Positions 9,083 to 18,045 are shown, counted from the stretch's first letter. The stretch is 64,000 nucleotides of DNA from Falsochrobactrum shanghaiense (GCF_003149535.1 NZ_QGDB01000001.1:682001-746000), one strand, 5' to 3'. Program-made: numbers and translations. Notes: generated by a model not told the origin, from the letters alone.

Positions 9083-12000
9083 GGCTTTTTATCAATGCAC
9101 TCGACATAGATTTTCCCGGGAATTCCCGCCAGATCCGTCGGTCCACCGGCCTGCAGAACGGTCCCCAGCTTTTCATAGTGCTGGATCATAAACTGAGCCT
9201 GTTTCTCCTCTTCCACCGTATCGCGGGAATCAGGATTGTCCGACATGTTGCGCCACCAGTTATCCCGCGTTTCGAAAGCAGTAAGCCGATCCGACTTAGA
9301 TTGACTGCTGTCTTTGACCTTATTGAAATTGGCTTGTGTCAGAACCTGGTTCGGCACGCGTGCCGGCCAGTATGCAGGCGTGTAGGCACCGTATCCGCCA
9401 TCGTGGTTAGCATCGTATCCGCCGCGGCAGCGCGCCGTATCGCCATGCCATGGCAGAGCCATCCAACGGGTCAGCCCGCCGGCGGGTTGGGCACCCAGCC
9501 CCTTGTCTGGAATATGCGCATCCGTGTGACCGAATGTTTCGCCCTGTGCGGGGATATATACCCCATCCGCACCAGCTTCACGAATTCTGAAGGGGGCGCG
9601 ATAAAGGCCCAGATGACGCATTGGCCAGGTGACTTCGCAACCGGGATGGAAAGCGTCTGCAAGGCAGAAATGCAGTGCGGCCTTATCCAGCAGTGCAGGT
9701 TGCTCGGCCAGTGGCGCCTCATCGATCGTGGCATAGTCTGGCGGCAATGTATCGCTATCATCGACGAAATCACCCTCCAGCCACCGTTTGAACCAGGAGT
9801 AGCGGATATAGGAGAGAGCCGTCATGTCATCGGGACTATCGACATTCAGAAACGGCTTCGTGTCATCCTGGATGTCGACCGGATCTTCGCCAAAGGAATC
9901 TCCGTAAAGCAACGGCCATTTCGTCGGGTCACATTTGGGAGCAGACGGATCCTGCAAATGGTCGAATACATATTGACGGCTTGCCTTGTTTGGATCGTCG
10001 CCATGATCAGGGGCTGTACTCAACCTCTTCAGCTTCTCGATATTGAAAAAGTCGCCAGGCTTGCCGGGGCCAAACAAATCGTGAAAACCTTTGTTGACCC
10101 ATGATGTTTGCGACAGACGTTGTAAAGTCGGCAAGATATGTTTGCTGAACAATATTTTTTCAGGCGCGGGGAGCATGCCGGCTTCCATATAGAGCTCTTC
10201 CAGCCGCTCATACAGCGTCGTTATGCCGATCATGTCTGGTGCAAAATTTGGTGGGGCAACAATGACCCAGGCGGAATCGACGTCGAAGGATTTTCCGTTG
10301 ATCGTCACCTCGGCATGAACAGGGCCATCAGAAATATCATCATACCATTGATTGGAATTGTTGAAATTTCCGGTATTCCCCAAGAGCACGTTATGATCGG
10401 GGTCATTGGCATCTGCGGTCGTGCCGGCGGTTCCGGCTCCGCCCAACACAATGAGCCTGCCTTTCATATCTGTACGCAACTCACCCAGCGTCACTTCTAT
10501 CGAGCGGAACTTTCCCTTGATCGGTGCAGATCGGGTATGGGTGCCGGATATGCTCATCGTATCTGGCGTAATGGCCAGGGATGCCCGGTCAGAATTCTCG
10601 GAGTTTCTCAATATCGAGGGCTGATTTTCCTCACTCCGGAAGAAATCCTTATCCCATGCATGATCGAATCGGAACCATTGCGCTTTTCTATTGGCAAGCG
10701 TTACTTTCCAATTGATGGTCGTGCCCGCATCTTCCGGTAGAATTTCTTTGACGACTTGCCCCTGGGCATTATAACCATAAATTCGAAAACGCGCACCTTG
10801 CCGCTTTATCTTGCCTGTACTGTCCCGAACCGTTTCATATTGCATCGGTTGTGGCGTGTCGGTCTCCGGGCCAATATAAATATCGGCATATTCGTCGTTG
10901 CCGGTAATCCATTCGCTGCCCGTCAATTCACTGTTGCCGACACGTGCAACACCGATGCCGGGGTGAATAGCAATGCGGACAATCTCGGTCTCTTGTGATG
11001 GAGTTGGTTTCACTGCAACCTGCGACCACGGAATATCCTTTTCCGGTTCGTCATATGCTGCACTGTTGAAGGCGGGCGGACGTGGAGAATTTGGCTCCCC
11101 AACAGGTTGGCCGTTCAGATCGCGGCGGGCTTTGGCGGCAAGATCGTAAGAGATTCTTCGAGCAAAGGCGATCTCTCCATAAGGCATATTGTCGGCGAGA
11201 GTTCGCCATGGATTGAAAGAGAGGGCTTCCACATAGTCATCCTGCCCCCTTTGCGTAATATCCTGCTGCGCAATTTCCAGAGTAGCAATTTTAAATATAT
11301 TGTCGATGTCATTGGTGCCAAACGGCGCGACATCCGGATCGTCGCTATTGTCTTTCTCCCAATTATCCGAAGCGCTGTCTACCGACTGGTACGGGGACGT
11401 CTTGAGATGCATATAGAAGTCGAACTTATAAGCAGCTTTATTCAAATTTGCTGCGAGGTCTTTGCGCAGAAAGACCGGGTCCGATTTATCCGCTTCGGGC
11501 AGAGTTTCCTGATCCGGAGCAGGGGTCACAATATATTTACAAAACTGAAGAAGATTTTGGCTCCCATCTTTCGGCGCTCCGAGAATGAAGGGCACACAAC
11601 TCCAATAGGTCTCTTTCAGGACGCTGGATGGGTCGCTCGCGATCATAGCGTTAATGATTGAAGACAGCTCTTTATTTTCCGGACGGTTTCTGAAATCAGC
11701 CAGAGTGCCATCATATTTTGCTGTCAGATAGGCTGCCATTTGCTTTGCGTCCCGAGCAAAGAAAACAGGATAGTTCTGCAAGGCAAAATCGACGGTCGTA
11801 AACTGGCTGGCGCTGTCCTGCGTGGCGGGATAATCGAGTATATTAACGCCAGGGACATTGAATAGTTTTATGCTGCAGCCGACCGTAGAATGGCGGTCGG
11901 CTTTATCAATATTGATGTCACCGCCGAAGCGAACCCAGGCATCATGGCTGCCTTCATTGGCAAATATGCCCTGTTTCAATATGGATGCTTTGTCGGATTT

Positions 12001-12210
12001 GTTTATTTCACTGTGCGTTACCGTAAACTTCGCGCTGGCTCCCCCATGTGTCTTGATAAAAGCGGCGCGCCGTCCGGGGACTTGTCCAGATTCGAAGTTT
12101 TTATACTGTTTTTTATAAAGAAAGCCGTCGATGATTTTTTTAAGGTCATCCTTGAGGCTGTCGCTCATACTATATGTGTGATCATTATAATTATAAGTAT
12201 ATCTCAGCAT
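9079..12210 (-). CDS. catalase-like domain fused to LodA-like CTQ quinoprotein oxidase (1043 aa)
   Basis: Residues about 40-380 resemble the heme catalase fold: KFTVT after the KTHGG turn, NYPVFFARD at 146-154 (matching the distal Asn region NTPVFFIRD), and RRISY at 351-355, where Tyr355 with Arg at -4 matches the proximal heme ligand motif R-x-x-x-Y. The position expected for the distal His appears to be Phe51, with His55 close by. Residues about 405-1043 are LodA-like: IAIHPGIGVARVGNS (413-427), AFHPGCEVTW with Cys858, and LTRWMALPW with Trp921. The Cys858-Trp921 spacing of 63 is close to that of the CTQ pair in LodA (516/581). LodA oxidises free lysine and GoxA glycine, releasing H2O2. Stand-alone LodA proteins are about 700 aa, so the extra heme-type half is unusual. 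No signal peptide. A second possible start is Met15; neither start has a good ribosome binding site. Confidence 0.88.
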   Translation of the reverse strand: MLRYTYNYNDHTYSMSDSLKDDLKKIIDGFLYKKQYKNFESGQVPGRRAAFIKTHGGASAKFTVTHSEINKSDKASILKQGIFANEGSHDAWVRFGGDINIDKADRHSTVGCSIKLFNVPGVNILDYPATQDSASQFTTVDFALQNYPVFFARDAKQMAAYLTAKYDGTLADFRNRPENKELSSIINAMIASDPSSVLKETYWSCVPFILGAPKDGSQNLLQFCKYIVTPAPDQETLPEADKSDPVFLRKDLAANLNKAAYKFDFYMHLKTSPYQSVDSASDNWEKDNSDDPDVAPFGTNDIDNIFKIATLEIAQQDITQRGQDDYVEALSFNPWRTLADNMPYGEIAFARRISYDLAAKARRDLNGQPVGEPNSPRPPAFNSAAYDEPEKDIPWSQVAVKPTPSQETEIVRIAIHPGIGVARVGNSELTGSEWITGNDEYADIYIGPETDTPQPMQYETVRDSTGKIKRQGARFRIYGYNAQGQVVKEILPEDAGTTINWKVTLANRKAQWFRFDHAWDKDFFRSEENQPSILRNSENSDRASLAITPDTMSISGTHTRSAPIKGKFRSIEVTLGELRTDMKGRLIVLGGAGTAGTTADANDPDHNVLLGNTGNFNNSNQWYDDISDGPVHAEVTINGKSFDVDSAWVIVAPPNFAPDMIGITTLYERLEELYMEAGMLPAPEKILFSKHILPTLQRLSQTSWVNKGFHDLFGPGKPGDFFNIEKLKRLSTAPDHGDDPNKASRQYVFDHLQDPSAPKCDPTKWPLLYGDSFGEDPVDIQDDTKPFLNVDSPDDMTALSYIRYSWFKRWLEGDFVDDSDTLPPDYATIDEAPLAEQPALLDKAALHFCLADAFHPGCEVTWPMRHLGLYRAPFRIREAGADGVYIPAQGETFGHTDAHIPDKGLGAQPAGGLTRWMALPWHGDTARCRGGYDANHDGGYGAYTPAYWPARVPNQVLTQANFNKVKDSSQSKSDRLTAFETRDNWWRNMSDNPDSRDTVEEEKQAQFMIQHYEKLGTVLQAGGPTDLAGIPGKIYVECIDKKP

Positions 12211-12540
12211 AATTATTACTCATTATGTGTTGAAATTACACAATTTAATAATAATTTATGCTTCCATTTGATACTGTTTATAATGTCAGGGAATGCGGGA
12301 AAAGTTTATTGAGCTAATCAATGCGAGTTTATCTGAAAGAATTATCCAGATTCTGGGTATAGTCGTCACGGTCGAGAGGCGTTTTGCCATAGCGAAGACA
12401 TTCGTTCGAGCGGGGCCGAACGCCTTTCGATATTCCACGATTGCAACAAGGGTATCGGCCGCTTGATCCGTCCGGTGGACATTGCCCTTTCAGTTCATCG
12501 CCAGGCACGGCTCTTACGAACGGAATGTCAGCCCGCCAGC
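12211..12540. other. intergenic segment spanning the apparent island boundary
   Basis: About 330 bases with no convincing gene. The part next to the LodA-like start (12211 to about 12340) is strongly A+T-rich and should hold that cassette's promoter. From about 12360 the composition switches to the G+C-rich character of the core genome. I see no tRNA, integrase or clear direct repeat at the junction, so the mechanism of acquisition is not shown by the sequence. Confidence 0.5.
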
Positions 12541-13335
12541 CTATTCGATCAACAACGCATCGTCATCGAGCGTCTGGCCGCGCACCTTGCGGAACATTTC
12601 GATCAGGTCTTCGACGCCGAGCGTCTTGCGCTTGTCGCCAGTGACATCGAGCAGGATATTGCCGCCATGCAGCATGATGGTGCGGTCGCCATAATCGAGC
12701 GCCTGCCGCATGGAATGGGTGACCATCAAAGCGGTCAGCTTGTTTTCCGCGATCAGGTTGCGGGTCAGTTCCATGACGAATTCCGCCATGCCGGGATCAA
12801 GAGCCGCCGTATGCTCGTCGAGCAGCAGCACCTCCGAACCAGCCAGCGTGGCCATGACGAGCGAAAGCGCCTGACGCTGGCCGCCGGATAAAAGCTCCAT
12901 GCGGTCCTGCATGCGGTTTTCAAGGCCGAGATTGAGGCTTGCGACGCGTTCGCGGAACAATTCGCGCCGGGCAGGCGCAAGGGCTGCGCCAAGGCCGCGC
13001 CTTTTGCCGCGTGCTGCGGCAAGCGCGAGATTTTCCTCGATGGTCAGCGTTCCGCAGCTTCCGGCCAGCGGATCCTGAAATACGCGGGCAACAAGCCCTG
13101 CGCGTTCGGCGGTAGGTTTGCGGGTCACATCCTTGCCGCTGATCAGAACCTTGCCAGCGGCTGGAATGACATCGCCTGCCAGAACGCTCAGCAGCGTGGA
13201 TTTGCCAGCACCATTGGAGCCGATGACGGTCACGAAGGAACCGCGATCCATCGTCAGATTGATTTTCTTGAGAACCTGCTTTTCCAGCGGCGTTCCGCGA
13301 CCGAAAATAACGTCGAGATTGGATAGTTCGATCAT
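12541..13335 (-). CDS. ABC transporter ATP-binding protein (264 aa)
   Basis: Standard importer ATPase: Walker A GSNGAGKSTLL near residue 39, signature LSGGQRQALSL, Walker B VLLLDEHTAALDP, and a switch His in THSMRQ. It is the last gene of a minus-strand operon (binding protein, FAD oxidase, permease, ATPase) and overlaps the permease stop by 4 bases (ATGA). Together with an ABC_sub_bind-type binding protein and a single LivH-like permease, it belongs to the class of transporters that includes TrpXYZ in Gram-positives. Substrate is not proven; aromatic amino acids or amines are reasonable guesses. Confidence 0.93.
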   Translation of the reverse strand: MIELSNLDVIFGRGTPLEKQVLKKINLTMDRGSFVTVIGSNGAGKSTLLSVLAGDVIPAAGKVLISGKDVTRKPTAERAGLVARVFQDPLAGSCGTLTIEENLALAAARGKRRGLGAALAPARRELFRERVASLNLGLENRMQDRMELLSGGQRQALSLVMATLAGSEVLLLDEHTAALDPGMAEFVMELTRNLIAENKLTALMVTHSMRQALDYGDRTIMLHGGNILLDVTGDKRKTLGVEDLIEMFRKVRGQTLDDDALLIE

Positions 13336-14216
13336 GCCGATGCTCCTCCACGACGCAGGCGCGGCAATATCAGCGCGATGGTGACGAGAAGCGCTGTCGC
13401 GATATTGAGATCGGATGCCTGAAGCCCGACAATATCGCCGTTGGAAAGGGCAAGCTGGATCGCGATGCGATAGATGATCGAGCCCGCCACGCAGCCGATC
13501 AGGATAAGAAGGATGAGGCGAGTGCGCAGCAGCGTTTCGCCGATGATGACCGCAGCAAGGCCGACAACGATGGTGCCGACACCGGACGTCACATCGGCAA
13601 AGCCGTTGGTCTGCGCGAAGAGCGAGCCGCCGAGCGCCACCAGCGCGTTGGAGATCGCCATGCCGAGATAGATCTGCCGATCCGTCTGCACGCCCTGCGC
13701 GCGGGCCATTTTGGGGTTGGCGCCGGTGGCGCGCATGGCAAGGCCCATATCGCTTTCAAGAAAGCGCCAGACGAGGAAGACAGCGACGGCGACCAGCACG
13801 AACAGGAAAGCCGGGCGCACGTAATATTCGGGAATGCCGTGGCCATAGAAAGGCGAAAGCATCGTATCCTGATTGATGAGCGCGATATTGGGTCGGCCCA
13901 TGATGCGCAGATTGACCGAGAAGAGCGCGATCATGGTGAGGATCGAGGCAAGAAGATTGAGTATTTTGAAGCGCACATTGAGCGTTGCGGTCACAAGACC
14001 TGCAAGGGCACCGGCGACCATGGCGATGCCTGCGGCAAGCCATGGATTATAGCCCGCGAGGATCAGGACGCCGGTCACAGCCGCGCCAAGCGGGAAGGAA
14101 CCGTCCACGGTAAGGTCGGGAAAGTCGAGGACGCGGAACGCCAGATAGACGCCGATAGCTACGAATGAAAAGACGAGGCCCAATTCGACCGCACCCCAAA
14201 AGGCGATCTGACTCAC
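13332..14216 (-). CDS. ABC transporter permease, LivH/TrpY-like (294 aa)
   Basis: A hydrophobic protein with about eight membrane-spanning stretches. The early segment FRVLDFPDLTVDGSFPLGAA is typical of the uncharacterised ABC permeases that pair with ABC_sub_bind proteins, and AAVIIGETLL lies where the coupling region is expected. It is followed by its ATPase with a 4-base overlap. It lies 166 bases downstream of the FAD oxidoreductase gene on the same strand. Confidence 0.92.
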   Translation of the reverse strand: MSQIAFWGAVELGLVFSFVAIGVYLAFRVLDFPDLTVDGSFPLGAAVTGVLILAGYNPWLAAGIAMVAGALAGLVTATLNVRFKILNLLASILTMIALFSVNLRIMGRPNIALINQDTMLSPFYGHGIPEYYVRPAFLFVLVAVAVFLVWRFLESDMGLAMRATGANPKMARAQGVQTDRQIYLGMAISNALVALGGSLFAQTNGFADVTSGVGTIVVGLAAVIIGETLLRTRLILLILIGCVAGSIIYRIAIQLALSNGDIVGLQASDLNIATALLVTIALILPRLRRGGASA

Positions 14217-14382
14217 AACGATATTCCTTGTTTTTCGTCGCGTCCGGTTGCGGCGCGCTCAATTTAACGTGACGGAATACAACCCAACTCTTTCCTCACG
14301 CAAGCATTATCGCAAAAAGCCCTGCGATAAAGAGACCCTGTGGAGCGAATACAACAATGCTTTTGCCGGAAATACCATAAGT

Positions 14383-15702
14383 TCAAACCTCGCGGCGGGC
14401 GCGCCACATTTCCCATGCAAAGCGCGAGCGCACGCCAATATCGAGGAATGGACGCGGGGGGAGCCTGACCGGACTGCCCAGCGAATACATATCGGCAATC
14501 AGCGGGTTGTCGATGTTGCAGGCCATGTCCGCGGCCAGCATGCCGCCGATGGTTCCCTTCGCTATCCCGACCCCGTTCTGGCAAAGCGATGTATAGACGT
14601 TCTTCGCCAGGCGGCCAAAGCCCGGCGCGCCATTGCGCGACAGGCAGATATAGCCCGTCCATGTGGATTGCATTTCCACCTGCGGCAACATGGGAAAGCG
14701 CTCATCGAAAAAGCGCTTGTGCTCGCGCTTGATCGCCAGCCTGCGTTCGTCGGACTGGCGCAGGGAAGGGCAGAAATGCACATTCTGCCGCACAAGAATG
14801 CGTCGATCCGGCGTCAGACGCATGGTAATGCCGGAAAATGAATTGGCCGGGGTCACGCCCCATGGCTCGACCTCGCCCAGCGCCCTGTATTCTTCATCCG
14901 TGAGCGGACGGCTGAGACTGGCGTGGGCGGCAAAATTCAGCAGCTTCCTTTTGAAGAAGCCGAATTGCTCGCCAAAGCTGTTGACCGTCAGGATCATCGT
15001 CGGCGCTTCGACCGATCCGCGATCCGTGGTGACCACGATGCGTTTGCCATAATCGACATTGATTGCGGGGGTATTTTCATAGAGCGTGACGTTTTCGGGC
15101 AGGCTGTCGGCAAGTCCGCGCACCAGCGCCGCAGGATTAAGCAGGATCGTGCCGTAAGTATAGATCGCCGCCTTGTAATGGCTCGTGCCCAGCCGCCGGG
15201 CCAGCTCGTCGCTTTCATACCAGTCGAACGGTTCTTCAAGCCGCTCCATTTCCTTGATGGTCGGCTCCAGCACTTCACGGATACCCAGATCGGTGACGGC
15301 GGCGTGAAACTTTCCCTGCCTGCTCCACTGGCAGGCAATGGCATGGCGATCGACCTGTTGGCGGAGGTAATCGATGCCCGCTCGGGCAAGCTTGCGATAG
15401 CCATGCGATTTTGCCAGCTCTTCCAGCGACGCGGTGACATTGTGCGGCAGATCAATGGCAAAGCCTGCATTGCGGCCCGATGTGCCTTCTCCAGCCTGTT
15501 GGGCGTCCAAAAGCACGATATGATCGCCGGGGCGGTTTTCGGCCAGCCGGCGTGCTGCGGCAAGGCCCGCATAGCCCGCGCCGATCACCACCCAGTCGGC
15601 CTTGATATGGGCTGACAGCGCTGGTTTGGGCGTGCGCTGCGGCAGGATATGACTCCAGCCATTGGTGTTGTCGTCTGCGGGCAGAATGCGGATTCTGGTC
15701 AT
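14383..15702 (-). CDS. FAD-dependent amine/amino-acid oxidoreductase, DAO family (439 aa)
   Basis: The N-terminal dinucleotide-binding motif is DWVVIGAGYAGLAAARRLAE (about 36-55), followed by a GRNAGF segment characteristic of gamma-glutamylputrescine-oxidase-like members of the DAO family. The C-terminal part has a YTSLCQNGVGIAKGTIGG segment with the FAD-closing loop. The enzyme should oxidise a primary or secondary amine, or an amino acid, with release of H2O2 or transfer to a quinone. Its location inside an importer operon suggests it acts on the imported compound. A hairpin with a short T-run lies between the binding-protein gene and this one, so it may be expressed less than the binding protein. 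Confidence 0.88.
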   Translation of the reverse strand: MTRIRILPADDNTNGWSHILPQRTPKPALSAHIKADWVVIGAGYAGLAAARRLAENRPGDHIVLLDAQQAGEGTSGRNAGFAIDLPHNVTASLEELAKSHGYRKLARAGIDYLRQQVDRHAIACQWSRQGKFHAAVTDLGIREVLEPTIKEMERLEEPFDWYESDELARRLGTSHYKAAIYTYGTILLNPAALVRGLADSLPENVTLYENTPAINVDYGKRIVVTTDRGSVEAPTMILTVNSFGEQFGFFKRKLLNFAAHASLSRPLTDEEYRALGEVEPWGVTPANSFSGITMRLTPDRRILVRQNVHFCPSLRQSDERRLAIKREHKRFFDERFPMLPQVEMQSTWTGYICLSRNGAPGFGRLAKNVYTSLCQNGVGIAKGTIGGMLAADMACNIDNPLIADMYSLGSPVRLPPRPFLDIGVRSRFAWEMWRARREV

Positions 15703-15718
15703 GCTCGATCTGCTTTGT

Positions 15719-15758
15719 TCAAATTGAAAAGAGCGGGGTCCAAATTGAAAAGGGCGGG
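15719..15758. repeat. two direct copies of an 19-bp sequence
   Basis: The sequence CAAATTGAAAAGAGCGGG at 15720-15737 is repeated as CAAATTGAAAAGGGCGGG at 15741-15758, with one mismatch. The second copy forms one arm of the adjacent hairpin. It looks like a local duplication of the terminator arm and its T-run. Confidence 0.7.
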
Positions 15759-15774
15759 AATTTACCCCCGCCCT
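15751..15774 (-). terminator. attenuator/terminator between binding-protein and oxidase genes
   Basis: Read on the minus strand, an 8-bp perfect stem AGGGCGGG/CCCGCCCT with an 8-base loop is followed directly by TTTTCAATTT. It lies 24 bases after the binding-protein stop and ahead of the oxidase gene. This is a usual way to make the periplasmic binding protein in excess over the downstream genes. Confidence 0.7.
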
Positions 15775-15797
15775 GTCATTTCGATTGCAATCGGCGA

Positions 15798-16751
15798 TCA
15801 GTCGATCTTGCTGGTGGCGCGATCGATGACGGCTTGCGGGAATTCAATTCCCATCTTCCTGGCAGCGCCCAGATTGATGACGAGATCGGTTCCCTTGGCC
15901 ACTTCAACCGGAATATCGCCGGGCTTTTCGCCATTGAGAATTTTGACCACCACGTCGCCGGTCTGCTTGCCGACATCATAATAGTTGAAGCCAAGGGCTG
16001 CGGCTGCGCCGCGCTTGACGGAATCTGTATCTGCGGTGAAGAGCGGCAGCTTGCTTTCCTCGGCAACGCCCACGGCACTTTCAAGCGCGGAAACGATGGT
16101 GTTGTCGGTCGGCACATACATGGCATCCGCACGGCCTACGAGGGCGCGCGCGGCACCCTGAACTTCCGCCGATTTGGTGGCGGCGGATTCGACGATCTCA
16201 ATGCCCTCGGCCGAAGCGGCTTCCTTGAGCGCTGCCAGAAGCGAGACCGAATTGGTTTCACCGGAATTATAGAGATAGCCAAGCTTCTTGATGTCCGGCA
16301 TCACTTCCTTGATGAGCTTGATATGTTCGGCGACCGGCGACATGTCGGAAAGGCCGGTGACATTGCCGCCGGGGTTTTCCATGCTCTTGACGAGTTGCGC
16401 GCCGACCGGATCGGAAACAGCGGTGAAGACGATCGGAATATCGCGGGTGGCGGAAACGACCGCCTGCGCGGAAGGCGTCGAGATCGGCACGATTACGTCC
16501 GGGCTGTCGCCCACGAACTGGCGGGCGATCTGGGCTGCGGTCGCCGGGTTGCCCTGTGCGGACTGATAGACGAATTTCAGGTTTTCACCTTCCTTGAAGC
16601 CAGCCTCGGCCAGCGTATCCTTTACGCCGTCACGCGCTGCATCAAGCGCCGGGTGTTCAACGATGGCTGTAACCATGACGGTTACGTCCTTGGCATGCGC
16701 CGATGTGGCGATGGCCGTTGCGGCCAGCAAGGCCAGAAGCATGGAACGCAT
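15798..16751 (-). CDS. ABC transporter substrate-binding protein (ABC_sub_bind family, 317 aa)
   Basis: I place the start at ATG 16751, which has a GGGGAGA site and begins a clear Sec signal peptide (MRSMLLALLAATAIATSAHA); the 38 residues further upstream in frame are not signal-like. The mature part opens with DVTVMVTAIVEHPALDAARDG and contains FVYQSAQGNPATAAQIARQF and PIVFTAVSDPVGAQLV, all typical of the periplasmic TrpX-like ABC_sub_bind family. It is the first gene of the importer operon. Ligand unknown; family members bind tryptophan or tyrosine. Confidence 0.92.
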   Translation of the reverse strand: MRSMLLALLAATAIATSAHAKDVTVMVTAIVEHPALDAARDGVKDTLAEAGFKEGENLKFVYQSAQGNPATAAQIARQFVGDSPDVIVPISTPSAQAVVSATRDIPIVFTAVSDPVGAQLVKSMENPGGNVTGLSDMSPVAEHIKLIKEVMPDIKKLGYLYNSGETNSVSLLAALKEAASAEGIEIVESAATKSAEVQGAARALVGRADAMYVPTDNTIVSALESAVGVAEESKLPLFTADTDSVKRGAAAALGFNYYDVGKQTGDVVVKILNGEKPGDIPVEVAKGTDLVINLGAARKMGIEFPQAVIDRATSKID

Positions 16752-17018
16752 GAAGATCTCCCCTGTTTTGATGCGTCTGTCGTCGGCATATCCCCATATC
16801 CAATAAGCCGGAGCCAAGGTTATCCGCCTGTTTCGAGGCTTAATCTTGTCCGGATAGGCTGTCAACGTGTCGCGTTCGTCCCCCCAATCCCTTGCCAGCG
16901 AAAAACCTTGCCCGGTTGCATTCGATGAACAGAGTGTTCAGCGCACTTTCAAACCCTTTCCTGTGCCGCCATATTCTGCGAGAACGCCTCTACAGGCCCA
17001 TATTCAAGGAACTTCACC

Positions 17019-18041
17019 ATGAAGAAGATCGGCTTTCTTTCATTCGGCCATTGGTCGCCGTCTCCGCAATCGGGCACCCGCTCCGCAAGCGACACGCTGT
17101 TGCAATCGATAGATCTGGCTGTCGCCGCCGAGGAACTTGGCGCGGACGGGGCCTATTTCCGGGTGCATCATTTTGCCCGCCAGCTTGCTTCGCCGTTTCC
17201 GCTTCTTGCGGCTATCGGCGCAAGGACCAGCAAGATCGAGATCGGCACCGCCGTCATCGATATGCGTTATGAAAACCCGCTTTATATGGCCGAAGATGCC
17301 GGTGCCGCCGACCTGATTTCCGGCGGGCGCCTGCAACTTGGCCTCAGCCGCGGTTCGCCCGAGCAGGTCATCGATGGCTGGCGCTATTTCGGCTATGCGC
17401 CGCAAGAGGGGCAGAGCGATGCCGATATGGGCCGCAAGCATGGCGAGGTCTTTCTTGAAACATTGCGCGGCAAAGGCTTTGCGCAGCCCAATCCGCGCCC
17501 GATGTTTCCCAATCCGCCCGGCTTGCTGCGCCTTGAGCCTTATTCGGAAGGATTGCGCGAGCGCATCTGGTGGGGTGCGGGGTCCAACGCCACGGCGCGA
17601 TGGGCGGCGAAGCTTGGTATGAACCTGCAAAGTTCAACGCTCAAGGATGATGAAACCGGCGAGCCGTTCCATGTGCAGCAGGCAGCGCAGATCCGCGCCT
17701 ATCGCGAAGCATGGAAGGAAGCGGGCCATACGCGCACGCCGCGCGTTTCGGTCAGCCGCAGCATCTTTGCGCTGGTCGATGACCGTGATCGCGCCTATTT
17801 TGGCGGCGGCTCCAAGGAGCAGGATTCCGTTGGTTATATCGACGAGAATACGCGCGCGATTTTCGGGCGTTCCTATGCCGCCGAACCGGACCAGCTCATC
17901 AAGGAACTGGCGCAGGATGAAGCCGTCGCTGAAGCGGATACGCTGCTGCTGACGGTCCCCAACCAGTTGGGCGTCGATTACAATGCCCATGTCATTGAAT
18001 CGATCTTAAAGCATGTCGCGCCAGCGCTGGGCTGGCGCTGA
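17019..18041 (+). CDS. LLM-class flavin-dependent monooxygenase (340 aa)
   Basis: A bacterial luciferase-like TIM-barrel protein. MKKIGFLSFGHW opens the barrel, GADGAYFRVHHF matches the luciferase family H-H region, and IEIGTAVIDMRYENP and GGRLQLGLSRGSP are standard family segments. It has an AAGGAA site before ATG 17019. It stands alone on the plus strand, divergent from the ABC importer and convergent, with a 4-base gap, with the DUF993 gene. Family members use reduced flavin and O2; the substrate here cannot be told. Confidence 0.9.
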   Translation: MKKIGFLSFGHWSPSPQSGTRSASDTLLQSIDLAVAAEELGADGAYFRVHHFARQLASPFPLLAAIGARTSKIEIGTAVIDMRYENPLYMAEDAGAADLISGGRLQLGLSRGSPEQVIDGWRYFGYAPQEGQSDADMGRKHGEVFLETLRGKGFAQPNPRPMFPNPPGLLRLEPYSEGLRERIWWGAGSNATARWAAKLGMNLQSSTLKDDETGEPFHVQQAAQIRAYREAWKEAGHTRTPRVSVSRSIFALVDDRDRAYFGGGSKEQDSVGYIDENTRAIFGRSYAAEPDQLIKELAQDEAVAEADTLLLTVPNQLGVDYNAHVIESILKHVAPALGWR

Positions 18042-18045
18042 CGGT

